From Entoloma clypeatum (Eukaryota > Basidiomycota > Agaricomycetes > Agaricales > Entolomataceae), in contig OY751488.1 in assembly GCA_963565915.1 (NCBI GenBank), positions 2,170,001-2,234,000 on the forward strand: 64,000 nucleotides of DNA, read 5' to 3'. How positions within the stretch are numbered: position 1 is the stretch's first letter; each line of letters opens with the position of its first letter. The notes under the pieces were generated by a model. That model did no database searches, was not told the DNA's origin, and saw nothing but the letters and a program-made list of their open reading frames with translations. The translations under genes and the position numbers were made by a program. Shown here piece after piece: positions 22,449 through 33,175 of this stretch.

Positions 22449-24419
22449 ATGGCTTTTTTGTCCGCGCAGACCCTCGCACTCACCAATAACTTGACCAAGT
22501 TGACAGATTCGTCAACCGCGCTCTGTACCGCGGCTTTTTTACTGGCAGCTTTTGTTCTATCCCGGAATGTCTTTCGGAAAGAACGTCAGAGTACCGATAT
22601 TTATGAACTGGGTGGTTGGTCCATTTTGACAGCTAGCTCATTCTTCGACCGGCGTTTCGATTTCTTGACTTCTAATTTTGCCAAGTCGGGGGAGAAGTTG
22701 TTTTCTTTCAAGATATTTCAGGTCCATCGTCCTTATTCACTTCAATACTGAAAGGATAACGTTAGTCAACAGCACACCGTAGTTGCAACGAGCGGGGCGG
22801 ATGCGCGCAAGATATTCTTTGATAGCAAGACCCTCAACATCACGGAAGGATACAAAATCCTTCACGGAGCGGTAACTGAAGTTCTTTTTCCTGAGGATTA
22901 TTTGCTTACTCGATTGGCGGTGAAAATGAATTAGGTTCCCAGGGTTTCAGAACTCAAAGTATGTGAAGATGAAGACGAGTCGCAAGACAGGAGGCGCGTG
23001 GTTGCCTTGCTCCATAGGGACCGAGTGGAAGCATGTTCGTACCATATGGCTTTAAGGAATTCGTCCCGTATGGTTGACATTCATGAAGTTCTCCCAGTGC
23101 TATTAGACGATATTCGGAAACGAATGGAGGGGTGGGGAAGAGAAGGAGCTATTGATCCCTTCAAGAATTTTGACGATGTGAGCATTTGCATTCCCTGTGG
23201 CTAATTCAACTAACTGCGGTTCAAGCTCGCCTGGCAAATGACTGCCCGAATGATGACATGCAGCGAGCTCGCGGACAACTTCGATGTTATCAGCCAACTC
23301 CAGCAGCATTTTGCAGTCGTGGCGAAGAATGCTACTCCCACCGCTCTCCTACTGCCTTGGCTTCCACTCCCAAGTAAGAAACACAAGCGCGATGCAGTCA
23401 AGGGCCTTTGTAAGACACTTGAAGAGTACGTGGAGATGCGGAAAGCATCTCCTCCAAGTCCCGATGCGATTGATTACCTCCTTGCGCAAGGGTTGACGAC
23501 AGAAAAAACAATCGATGTGCGGCGGCATGTTTCTTAACACTGTTTTTCGGTAGTTGATCTAAACACCATCTCAGTGCGTCCTCATGGCGATCTTTGGCGG
23601 TGTCTCCAGCCCTCCAATCAGCTGTGAGTGCATGAATGGATCCCAGAAACAGCCTGTCTCACACAAGCTCTTCTAGTGTCTTGGATTATCCTATTCCTTG
23701 CGTTGCACAGAGAGTGGAAAGATAAAGTCCTTGCCGAAGTCAGATCAATCATTGAACGGTATACTGACATGGCTTCAATTGAGCCTTTGCACAAGCGTCT
23801 TGCCACAATCCCGGTATCCGTCTGGGAGGACGATATGCCAATGTTCGACCTCGTTACTGCTGAGACCCTCAGGCTCACAGTCAATGGTAGTTCCGTTCGT
23901 CGTATCATAGCTGGCGATTTGCACGTCAACGATAAGACCATTCGGAATGGGTCCTTTGCCACATACTCTTTTTCCGATGTTCATCTAAACTCGAACATCT
24001 ATCCCAACCCCAAGAAATTCGACCCGACACGTTTCCTTCCAGGTAGGGAAGAAGACAAGAAGGAAGCATATGGCTTCCTGGCCTGGGGAGCAGGTAGTGT
24101 AATTCTTACATTGGAAGTAACAACTTTGACAGATTGAATTTTCGTTTTCAGGTCGTCATCCTTGCATAGGGGCGAGGTTTGCGAAGCTCGAAATGAAGAT
24201 CATCATCTGTTACTTTTTAACAGCCTATGAATATGGTCTCATAGATGCACGGGGGAACACTCTTGATCGTTTGCCTGATCCTAATTTCAACGATGTTCAT
24301 CAGGTACGTCATTCCGCTACACATGCATGTCGCTCAATGCGTCTGACTCTACGGTCCTATGATAGACCAGACCACTCGGAGATCCGTGTTGCGTCAGGTT
24401 CAAACGTATTCTGGATTAA
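22449..24419 (+). CDS. Cytochrome P450 monooxygenase (intact)
   Basis: Heme-thiolate monooxygenase, membrane-anchored by an N-terminal helix (about residues 25-40). Nine exons join in phase to 507 aa: 22449-22721, 22773-22871, 22935-23034, 23089-23177, 23226-23516, 23575-23623, 23677-24093, 24152-24303, 24366-24419. Motifs: the K-helix ETLRLTVN, the PERF-like FDPTRFLPGREEDKK and the heme loop WGAGRHPCIGARF with the thiolate Cys at residue 444. The C-terminus is VRFKRILD. The start is the Met of MAFLSAQ; MRPLNE, 18 nt upstream, is possible. A dead twin lies at about 29745-31370 on the other strand. CYP family number not assigned. Confidence 0.88.
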
Positions 24420-25006
24420 ACGCGTGGGCATGCTGCCATCCTCCTGCCCCTCACAACCCTTCGCGGTGATTCCAGCATAAGATGCCCACTGGATTATGGA
24501 CAATTGTACAAACTCTTTTCTTCTATATGATCCGGAATGAGACACGTGTATATTTTGTATAGTAGAGACATTCAAAATCCAAGGTCGAAGTGGCTATTTG
24601 TTTTCAAGCATGTCAGATATGAAAATTTCCGGATCGCAATAACACAACCGTGACGATATGTTTGCCATGGCTGTGTCTAAGTAAGTCTAATCTCAAGTTT
24701 GAAAGCCAGAATATGTTGAGGGAGGGAAGAATGTACTAGATTTGAATCGCTCCCCGCGAGTTATGGCTCCATGATGCAGTCGGGATATTGAAGTTGATGC
24801 CAAAACGATAGAGCTCGCTGTCCGCTAACTAAACAGCCGACGCTGCAAGGTGTACTTCGTACATGACCTCGAAGAAGTTAGGATTTGAACATGTAATGAT
24901 CGCTGTCCAGTTCTTTAACAGTTCAACGCCATCCTTTCTTTCTCCATGATCGAATGTGGCACAATACACAACACTCACCGAAATGTAAATCGTAAACGAA
25001 TTTAGA
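24420..25006. other. Convergent intergenic region
   Basis: Lies between the P450 stop and the methyltransferase stop. It is A/T-rich near 24520-24600, as expected for two 3' ends. The minus-strand frame 24829-25053 has no recognised similarity. Confidence 0.4.
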
Positions 25007-26116
25007 TTAGAGTCTTGTAACCGACCAGATAAGAACATAATCATCCTTGGCATCTCTGGATGGATCTTGGAAATGATCGGCGTCTTCCAGCTTAACCTCG
25101 AGTCTGATAGACATATTTTTAAAGACCTCTACTTCCCACAACTCGCGCCAGCTTTCAGGTGAGTGACAAAACACCGACATTGTCTTGAATTTCCCTTTCT
25201 GCGGCGAGCCCATGTGCACGCCAAAGATCATAGAACCGGGTTGGGGCGACAATAAAGACGCGAGGCGGTTCGCGACCTCTAATTGTTTCTCCTCGTCAAA
25301 TAGGTGGAAGAATGAGCCAGCGTATATTGCAGACACGTGGCCCTTGAGCTGAGCGAATGACTTGAGAGAGGCGAGTTCAGGTCGTGGCGTCGGGGGGACT
25401 ACTTCGGCTGGGCCGCCAACAGGGAGGAACGACGGGTCCAAGACATCACCGGCCACGAAAGCAGCTGGGAACCTCTCTGGTGTGGTTCTGAATAAATCAT
25501 ATCCAAAATCCCAAAAAGCTAAGGGTTAGGATACGAGGTGTCAATCAGTTAGATTTTTGAAAGGAAGAAATGCGCGCCCTACGTCGATGGAGGTCAGAAG
25601 CAATGACGTTCCAGACGGGCCACCCGTCGGCGACAACTTTTCTTGTATCGTTCCCAACTGGCGATAGTTGTGAAAGGAGAAACATGGTGGATGTAAAGGC
25701 GTCTTACAGCAGCAACCAATGTCAAGAAAGATGGGGTTTTGATGGGTTCGGAGTAAATTGTGAAGGTCAGAATACGCGGGCATGCGTGATATCTGCGTCC
25801 TATATTCAGTTTAGTTGATATCTTAGCTGAAGGATGACTCGGAGGCGAAAATACCTTGCGAAATGGAACAGACGTATGCATGGGTAGCGATATATCTAGA
25901 AGCAACGTGAACCAACATTTAGCACTCGGTTACGCTTATACGACATACGCTGAAAGCTTTCTTCTGAATGGTGAGAATATGGAGCTTCAGATCGGCGTCG
26001 CTACCGATGCCAGTTTGGGATTTGAGAAACTGTATCTCTTCGGGGGTTAGAGAGAGAAGTTTCTCGTCGAGAGGTAGTTGGCGCCATGCGTTTCGGTTAG
26101 GATCTCTGGAGGCCAT
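25007..26116 (-). CDS. SAM-dependent methyltransferase
   Basis: Class I methyltransferase of a type often seen in Agaricomycete metabolite clusters. Exons (complement) 26116-25949, 25895-25855, 25799-25708, 25657-25583 and 25518-25007 join in phase to 295 aa. Features: LTPEEIQFLKSQTGI near the N-terminus, YPCIRLFHFAR, PIFLDIGCCFGNDTRK (motif I of the SAM site), DGWPVWNVIASDLH, HVSAIYAGSFFHLFDEEKQ, LLSPQPGSMIFGVHMG and the C-terminal DYVLIWSVTRL. No defect is visible. The start is the Met of MASRDPNR; an in-frame Met 63 nt upstream looks like leader. Acceptor (O, N or C) unknown. Confidence 0.85.
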
Positions 26117-26939
26117 TTGGTTGTTTCGTTCGCTCTTATGATTGTCATTCGACTCCAATCGGACCTGGGGACCGACCACCCCGGGCCTTGTTCGCGCCCG
26201 CTACCCTGGAACCATCACAAGCCATTTAATTCCCACGGGTGCGCCACGTTACGAATGGGAAAGTGTCATCTCGCTTCCCCCCTGTTCTCGCCCAGCAGTG
26301 AAGACCAGTTTATCATCGGTCCAGTTGGTCTTTTGCCCTCTACTATCAGTGTTGCTCACAACGCGCCTAGGCAATCTCCCCCCCACTCCGCCGGCGTCCT
26401 CCACCGCGATATGAAGCTTCTCGGTGTCAATTAGGACCACAACGTATCCCTTCATCCCCATAAACCAAAACAAAAATCCAAATTTGCCCGAGAATAGCAG
26501 CAAGTTGGTGGTAGTTGCTTGAGCAACAAATGGGAAAATAGTTCGCTGCGGGGCCGATGGTGTGTAGAAGGCATTATTCTACTGGTACCGACCACTAGCA
26601 TTCGCATATTCACCGCGCCGGCAAGAGCACCCAGGAAGACCTTTCCCATCTCCTTCAGCGCAATCCCTGCGAAATTGGCGAAACCCAATGCCTCAGCCCT
26701 ACGAAATTCGACGTTGCTTGAAACTAGGTACTTATTTCTGCTTTACCTGTGATATCGGTACACCATTTGACGTGGTCCTTGAAGATCCAATATAAGATCG
26801 GGGGTTATACAAGTAAAGATGTCGCAGTGGGGCGGGTTGTGCCAAAATGGTGTGTATACAGCTTACTTTTATTGATCAGGAGCAGGACCTCGCTAATGTT
26901 CATGTCGTAGCAAGTCTAATGTCCTTTTTTTTTTCGGAA
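26117..26939. other. Intergenic, nothing recognised
   Basis: Contains the methyltransferase promoter. Overlapping short frames on both strands (26078-26752) have no recognisable similarity. Could include degraded transposon flank, since a Plavaka relic begins directly after it. Confidence 0.4.
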
Positions 26940-27561
26940 TCACGGCGATATGCTGCAATCACCATGACACTCTGGCTCCGCGCGGCATATGGGACAGTGG
27001 TTCTCTATGCAGCAACACACGAGGCACTGCTCGGGGGAGTCTGCAACGTGAGCGATCAGGATGGGAAAGGATTTTTCGACATGCAGTGATGGAAAGGCGG
27101 TAGTCAGCTCGAGAGCGCTCAGACTCGGCGTAGCACTCTTGCTCGCAGTGGGTAAGTATAGCAGAACTGTCGCATGTGATGAGGGCTGACGGCGAATGTC
27201 TTTTGATACAATCCCTATAGTCAAGTACACATGCCACGCTTTCTTGTCCCCTTGGTGTCACGGGTTAAACTGAACACGTTTAGGATCATTTAAACTTACA
27301 TGAAGTTTCCACCACAATCCGCAGTTCATGTCTCATCAAAAAAATCGTCGGTTGTTCTCTATCCAACCCTTTCCCTCAGCCAGCTCCCCTCCTCTTCATC
27401 ATCGAATGGTGCATAGTAGCTGACCCCGGCAGCCAGCAGCTCTCTCTGAAGGCGTCCAAACGTTGTCGTCTGTCGGTGCTTTCCCAAGGGTGCTCTGGCA
27501 GGATAAAGATATGGCGGGCGCTGATTACACCTCGGTACCATCCGGAAGGGAGTTGTTCACT
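26940..27561 (-). mobile_element. Second Plavaka-type transposase relic
   Basis: The minus strand reads VYLTIG-type text: MYLTIGIVSKDIRRQPSSHA, then TVLLYLP, later FPILIAHVADSPEQCLVCCC and IENHCPICRAEPE. These are the order and spacing of the Plavaka transposase core. Further upstream on the same strand an acidic stretch, YYAPFDDEEEGSW, resembles the region before the core. The sequence switches frame several times and has lost its catalytic surroundings, so it is inactive. It belongs to a different Plavaka subgroup from the relic at 5540-6305, judging by the core text. Confidence 0.62.
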
Positions 27562-28052
27562 TTTACCTTCACCTTCCTCCACACGACCACGCTTGGAACT
27601 CCTTGGCAAACACTTGAAATTCTCGTGGATTCCGGCCTCTCCAAACCATTATCTATGATAAATTGTTTGCTGGACCTGAGGAACTGGTTTGGACGACATG
27701 CAGCTTTTTGGTCCAGGCTCTGCGACACGATTTCGATGCTCCAACATGTGCGACTGCACGCTGTGTTGGAAAGGGCTTTCCACAATATGGATAGCGAGGA
27801 CTATAACAGAGGGGCGTGTTTGGCCGAACAAAATGTTTCCCTCTGGCTCTTTTTTAATGACCTCTACTCGGCCGGCCAATAACGCTATCACTCCGATCGT
27901 TGATTAATCTTTTTCTAGGACAACATTCATACCATTTTTGGCTCTCCTCTCTGATACACTGATTATTGCACAGGTCACCAATACACATTTGAGCAATCTC
28001 ATTTATTTTGTTGAAATGTGTTTGCATCATTCTGAGCGTATATAACGAGAAC
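27562..28052. other. Intergenic, nothing recognised
   Basis: Open frames on both strands (27463-27882 plus, 27649-27891 minus) have no recognisable similarity. The region ends at the 3' side of the kinase-fold gene. Confidence 0.35.
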
Positions 28053-29336
28053 CTACTTGGGTAGCAGTTCTTTAACAATTGACCGCGCAATAAAGTCAAT
28101 GTCGCGGGAGCCCACCAACAACTGGACCCCACCTTCGACAGCACGCCTTATTGTCTCCTTATCCTTGCCTGTAATGTGAGGGGTGAAGTTGATGATTTGG
28201 CACCCACAACCCGCAAGTATATCTTGGGCAAGACGGTGGTCGAACGGTTTTGACACCCGAGCATACGCATTAAGAAAGGTCGATAGGAGAGTTGACACAA
28301 TGTCGTTGGCTGCTTCAGTAAGATGCATGATGTGATACATCTCTGTACAAAATGGACTGAGATCCAGTCCAAGTGGGCCAGCGCACGCGCGTTCCCAGTC
28401 AATGATATAGAGTTTTTGAATACCCAAACCAGCACCTGGTTTGACCAATATATTACCCGCCCAAAAGTCCCCTTTGTAAAACTAATGTATGTCAGTTCTG
28501 ACATGTGTCATAAGGTTCAATAAACTCGTCACTTACAATATCACGATCACGCATGATTTTCCTCTGTAAGTCATCTGAGATTTCCGAAATCATTCGCAGG
28601 TCTGAGTCTGATAAAATCGGGGCTGCAATGCTAGTGCAGCTCAATGAGACTGTAGATTCATCGATCCACCGAGCCGTCGATTTTCTCGCCTGAAGGCATG
28701 CGTCGAAGACGTCGAGGATTCCGTCTGGATTTCCCTTGCTCCATTCATGCATGGTAGCTAGGAATTCACCTAGAGCGTTCCCAACCGTTTCCGCTACAAA
28801 GGGATTGGACAATTTGCCAGTGGTGAGGAAGTCTGTCAAAGATAAAGTGTCGACACCGCAGTCTTCCATAATCATCACGCTATTATATGCGTCGAAGTGA
28901 TAAACAGTGGGGACAGCGACAGTAGGATTGGACGCGGGCGTGGCATCAAGCCAGGCCTTGACACGGGTCATCGCTTCGGTTTCAAATCTCTGATTTTTTG
29001 CAAGGATAACTCAGATTCAATAGGTCTCTGTTTACAATCGGGTCTACTGACTCTACTCACCAGACGTTCCACATCGTCAGGGGTAGCCCAACTCTTGGAT
29101 ACTGCTTGGGCATGCTTGAGAATGACGGTCTCTTGGTCGTGGAAGGGTATGATGAGCTGAACTCTGTATACATAATTATTATATCCCCCCATCAGTTCCT
29201 TAACAGACTGGCCCGCGAAGGGGGTACCGGTCAAGAACTTCTCGACAGTGGGGACTGAAGTTAAAACAGCGGGGGCAGTTGTGGACATTGGAACAGGCAT
29301 TCCAGCATGAACGGGAAGAAATCGCGTTTCCGACAT
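28053..29336 (-). CDS. Aminoglycoside phosphotransferase-fold kinase (catalytic Asp kept)
   Basis: Paralogue of the gene at 6865-8179. Exons (complement) 29336-29061, 28989-28537 and 28481-28053 join in phase to 385 aa, with introns at the same places. Features: GGYNNYVYRV, Lys in VILKHAQ, hinge MIMEDCGVDTL, Brenner loop KGDFWAGNILV with the catalytic Asp and the Asn, and IIDWERACAG with the metal-binding Asp. It should phosphorylate a small hydroxylated or amino compound in the cytosol; family relatives include methylthioribose kinase-like proteins. The start chosen is the Met of MSETRFLPVH, matching the paralogue's MSSAGYLPVH. An upstream in-frame Met exists at 29354. Confidence 0.85.
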
Positions 29337-29744
29337 CGATGCAAGTCGAAACAAGAGTCGAAGTCGAATTAGTGATCAACTTGAATAGATAAGGGGACAG
29401 TGCCGGAGCAATCCGAGAGTTTGGCTTATTTCTCCGTTGGATTCGCTGATTATCGTGGATAGTATGCGTCCGAACATTATCAGGGTGGATAGCCATTGGA
29501 CATCGCCTTGGTTTTCGGGCGACCCATAAACAGCCAATTACTTAAATCATTACTAAATTATATGACCACGTTATGTAGTATGTAGAGGCTGGTACGACAC
29601 TAGGCCCGCTTGGCGCAGGATGGGGTGCCCTTGATAATTCAGAAATATTGACCAACACCCTGTCAAGCTACAGTAGTATTGACCGACTCCTTGGCGCACA
29701 CGCCCATCGTTGATTTTACCAGTTTGCATGTGTTAGCACAGTCT
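29337..29744. other. Intergenic, nothing recognised
   Basis: Promoter side of the kinase gene and 3' flank of the P450 pseudogene. A/T-rich at 29530-29590. No motif stands out. Confidence 0.35.
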
Positions 29745-31370
29745 AAGTAATCTGCAATGCGTTTGAACTTGATGTAGCAAGGCTCGCACGACCGTGTCTA
29801 TTCTTGTAATTAGGACTTGGCGGATAGTCTACGGGCTTGCCATGCGCGTCAACGACATCATACTCGTAGCCAGCAAAGGAAAGAGCAAACATGATCTTGA
29901 TTTCCAGTTTTGCAATTTTCATCCCGACGCGAGGATGACGGCCTGGAAAAGATGTGTTAGAAAAGAGTGATACCTACAGAAGAAGTACCCACCTCCACCC
30001 TAGCCAAGGAATCCGTATGCTTGTTTTTCATCCTCTTCTCGACCTGGTAGGAACCGTGCGGGGTCGGATTACTGTCTATCTCGGGGTTGAGATGAGCATC
30101 CGAGAAAGAGTATGTTACAAAGGAGCCCATAGAGACTGTCTTGCCACAAACGTTGAAATCATTGGCAAGATTGCGACGGAGAGCGGCGCTATTCACAGTG
30201 AGCCTGAGAGTCTCGCGAAAAAGCATGTTCGATCATTGGCATCGCCTCTTCCCAAACAGATATCGGGATGGTCGCGAGACGCTTGTGAAGCGGATCGGTA
30301 GAGGCCGTGTTCGTGTGTTGGTCGATAATGGCCTTGACTTCGGCAGCAATCTTGTTTTTCCATTCCTTGTTCGAGGAAAGGAAGAGAAGGAGCCAAGACA
30401 CTGGAGGAAAATGTAAAAAGAGACAGAGACGTCTCCTGGAGATCGTCGATGGACTTACAGTTTACTGCAGAGTTGATCACCCCGGCAAAGATTGCGACAA
30501 GGATTTGCTTGATATATTTTCAGCTCCGTTGCAAAAGGGGATATTCAAATTACTTACAGTGATTGTTGCTTTTGTGTCCAACCCTCGCGCAAGAAGAATA
30601 TCGATGGCATCGGAACTTGGGGCGTCAGAGGTCTTCCGCTTTTCCACAAATCCGCGAAGAGTCAGATACACAGCGATGTGCTTGTTTATCTTCCCGATGC
30701 TGGGAAGCCAAGGGAACAAAAGTGCTGTTGGAGTTGCGCTTCTCTCCAATTTCCAGTAGTTTGCCTGCAGTTTGCGGATGACGTCTAAGTTCTCTGCAAG
30801 CTCGTCACATGTCGTTATCAGAGCAGTGAGTTGCCAGATGATCTTCAATGATCAAACACTCAGATGGATAGGGCGTCCTCTGCATTCTTGAAGGGATCCA
30901 CTTTCCCCCACGCGTCCATCCGTATCTGAATATCATTAAAAAGCACTGGGAGGACTTTGCGAATCGGAGTCAGAAATGAACGAGGTTTGGAACCTGGATA
31001 AGACATTCAAGGACCCGTTTCTTGTGGAACAATGCGATCAAGTGCTCCGAGTCGTGAGAACTTAGTTCTTCTTCCCTTGGCGAGGTAAACTTTGAGACTA
31101 AGAGCGTTGGGGACCTATTTCAGCGGGTCAACGAGTATCAAACCTCTCAAAGAGGGATCTGACTGCGTCCTTCAAAACGATGTATCCTTGATTTAGATCA
31201 AGACCTCTATTATCGAACAAAGTCTTGCGTGAATGCTATCAAAAAAACTAATTTCCATTCGGACTGAGTAAAAGGAGTCACAAACAACATACCTGAAGTA
31301 CCTTGAAGGAGAACAACTTCTCGGCGAAGTTGGACGTCGGTTGAAAAACGGCCATATGTGCGGTCAAGAT
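29745..31370 (-). pseudogene. Cytochrome P450 pseudogene, twin of the P450 at 22449
   Basis: Reads as a decayed copy of the intact P450 at 22449-24419. Matching parts on the minus strand: EKLFSFKVLQ (about 31310), the region with ERSATPTALLFPWLPS (about 30730), LLLFLSSNKEWKNKI and DPLHKRLATIPISVWEEAMP (about 30330), then RETLRLTVNSAALRRNL (about 30200). Lesions: a frameshift in a T run just before RETLR, about ten bases lost before the DPARF-equivalent region, the Trp codon of the F-L-G-W-G-G segment turned into TAG, and the heme loop reading GRHPRVGMK with CGC (Arg) in place of the thiolate Cys codon. A heme enzyme cannot result. Old introns are still visible. Confidence 0.88.
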
Positions 31371-32279
31371 ATATAAACCGCCGAGTTCATGATTTGGGCA
31401 GCGCAATGGGACGATCCCTGCCAGGGCACAGAGACAGATCAGATGGTCAAGGTGATCAAGAGGTTGTCCATTCCCGGTCCGATCTCTTCATTTCTACGAT
31501 TATTCCATGGGGTACGTACGACCACGCAACGTACGCAACCTTTGTGCGGTTGAGCAACTCCAGCTCCATTGGGTCGTTGAATGTTTGTCATCGGACCTAT
31601 CATTTGGCCAGCAACGATTGGGCTTCGCCTGCTTCTCGTTATCTTTCAGAATCGAGGATCGCGTCGCTCCCCCTTTTCGGGCACCTTGAGATATGTCAAT
31701 CTTACGACAAGGTCTAACCAAGCACGGAGTATTCGACACGATGAATATCAGCTCTGTTTCTCTTAACATGTTCATCTAAACGTGCTTCCAAACTTACGGA
31801 CACCGACAAGATCTTGATCTTGATTGCGAGTTTGTAGCTCTATAACTCTCCACCCCACATAGAGGCGTTGTTCGAACTTCAAAATCCCCAGATTGCCAAC
31901 GGTCACTCTCCTCCACTTTGGCCTTGGTCTCGCCGCAGAGAAGCTTCGAGTATGGTTTGGAAGAACTAGTACGCCCTGTCCATTGAGGCTCTGATGTACT
32001 GTTCCGTTGTAGTAGTGCTCCGTACTCTGCAGACGGATCACTCCCATTTCGTTCTTCAGATTTCGTTGACATTTCGGCGACACACAGTGATCTTATATTA
32101 ATAGTTTTGGTGACATATGTATAAAAACCTTTGTGTACTTCCTCTTCAACATAGATCCCTCTCCCTCTCTCTTCCACGGCCCACCCTCTGTGTCCGATCC
32201 CGACCGACCAGTCCCTCTGCTTCTCTGGAGAGGATCTCGCGACCGCCCGCTCCGTCCGTAGTCGGTTCGCACCTCCACA
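31371..32279. other. Intergenic, degenerate sequence
   Basis: Lies between the 5' end of one P450 pseudogene and the start of recognisable sequence of the next. Frames at 31358-31717 (plus) and 31794-32177 (minus) have no clear similarity. It may hold unrecognisable N-terminal remains of either pseudogene. Confidence 0.35.
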
Positions 32280-32991
32280 CCGTAGATTGGCGGCATATGC
32301 CTGATGCTGTTAACTGGGCATAGTATGTCTCGGTTGTTGATACTCTCAGTTTTACTTGTTTTATTAACTTCCCTGACCCATCGCACATAGAAACGACCGC
32401 TCATACTCTTCGCAATGTGCAGAATGAAATCTACGAGCACATCCTCTCTGTCGTGGGACACGGTCGTGACCCAGCTATTGACGACTATCCCAAACTCACC
32501 AAGGTTCCCTCTGTGTTTTACGAAGCTTTGCGGATGTTTCCTTCAGCTTTCCTTCTCATGCGCGAGGCAGCCGAGGACACCTCTCGTCGTCAAGAAGGAT
32601 GTCAATGTGATTGTGGACGTTATCGGCATCCGTAAGTCACTATCCTGATTCTACTCATCTGTCTTTAATGCCTATCGGCATCGACAGAAAACAACCCGCG
32701 CAGCCAGAGTAATATCAGCCTCGGCGTTGGTACAATATGTCCCCTGATTCAGAATCCTTCATCGGATTTAGTCTCGTGGCACGGAAATGCATTGGAAGAA
32801 AGTTCGCCACGACGGACGCTGTTGCGTTCCTTTCGATAGTCTTACGCGAATGGCACATCGAACCTCTATTGAAATCCGGAGAAACGAAAGACCTATGGGA
32901 AAAGAAGGTTACGGATGCTCGGATTATATTCATGCTTGGTGCGAGGGATGCTCCGCTAAGGTTTACAAAGAGGACGAAGCAGGCGAATTAA
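32280..32991 (+). pseudogene. Cytochrome P450 3' relic (second P450 type)
   Basis: C-terminal part of a P450 unlike the two twins. Recognisable: the I-helix end LTGH, then TTAHTLRNVQNEIYEHIL (from about 32393), LTKVPSVFYEALRMFPSAF with the K-helix EALR, VVKKDVNVIVDVIGI after a frame switch near 32590, and SFIGFSLVARKCIGRKFATT with the heme Cys (about 32757-32815), ending KFTKR-like at 32991. Between K-helix and heme loop a segment is missing, and the codon before YQPRRWYN is TAA where Lys is expected. The N-terminal two thirds are absent. Not functional. Confidence 0.8.
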
Positions 32992-33175
32992 TGCCTGGTT
33001 CCCTGTGCAGTGACTCGAAATTTACTAATAGCGATATTACCCCGACCTCGTACCAGGTTGTCGGTCCTCGATTCGCATTAGCGTCACATCTGTACCATAT
33101 TATCCGAATTCGAATTTAACCGATGTGTATTATTAGTGACGGGGTTAGCGAAGACCTCCCGCTCATCACCGGCGC

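Noticed and set aside
30300..30800. Plus-strand open frames over the P450 pseudogene
   Set aside because: They are antisense shadows of readable P450 sequence on the minus strand.
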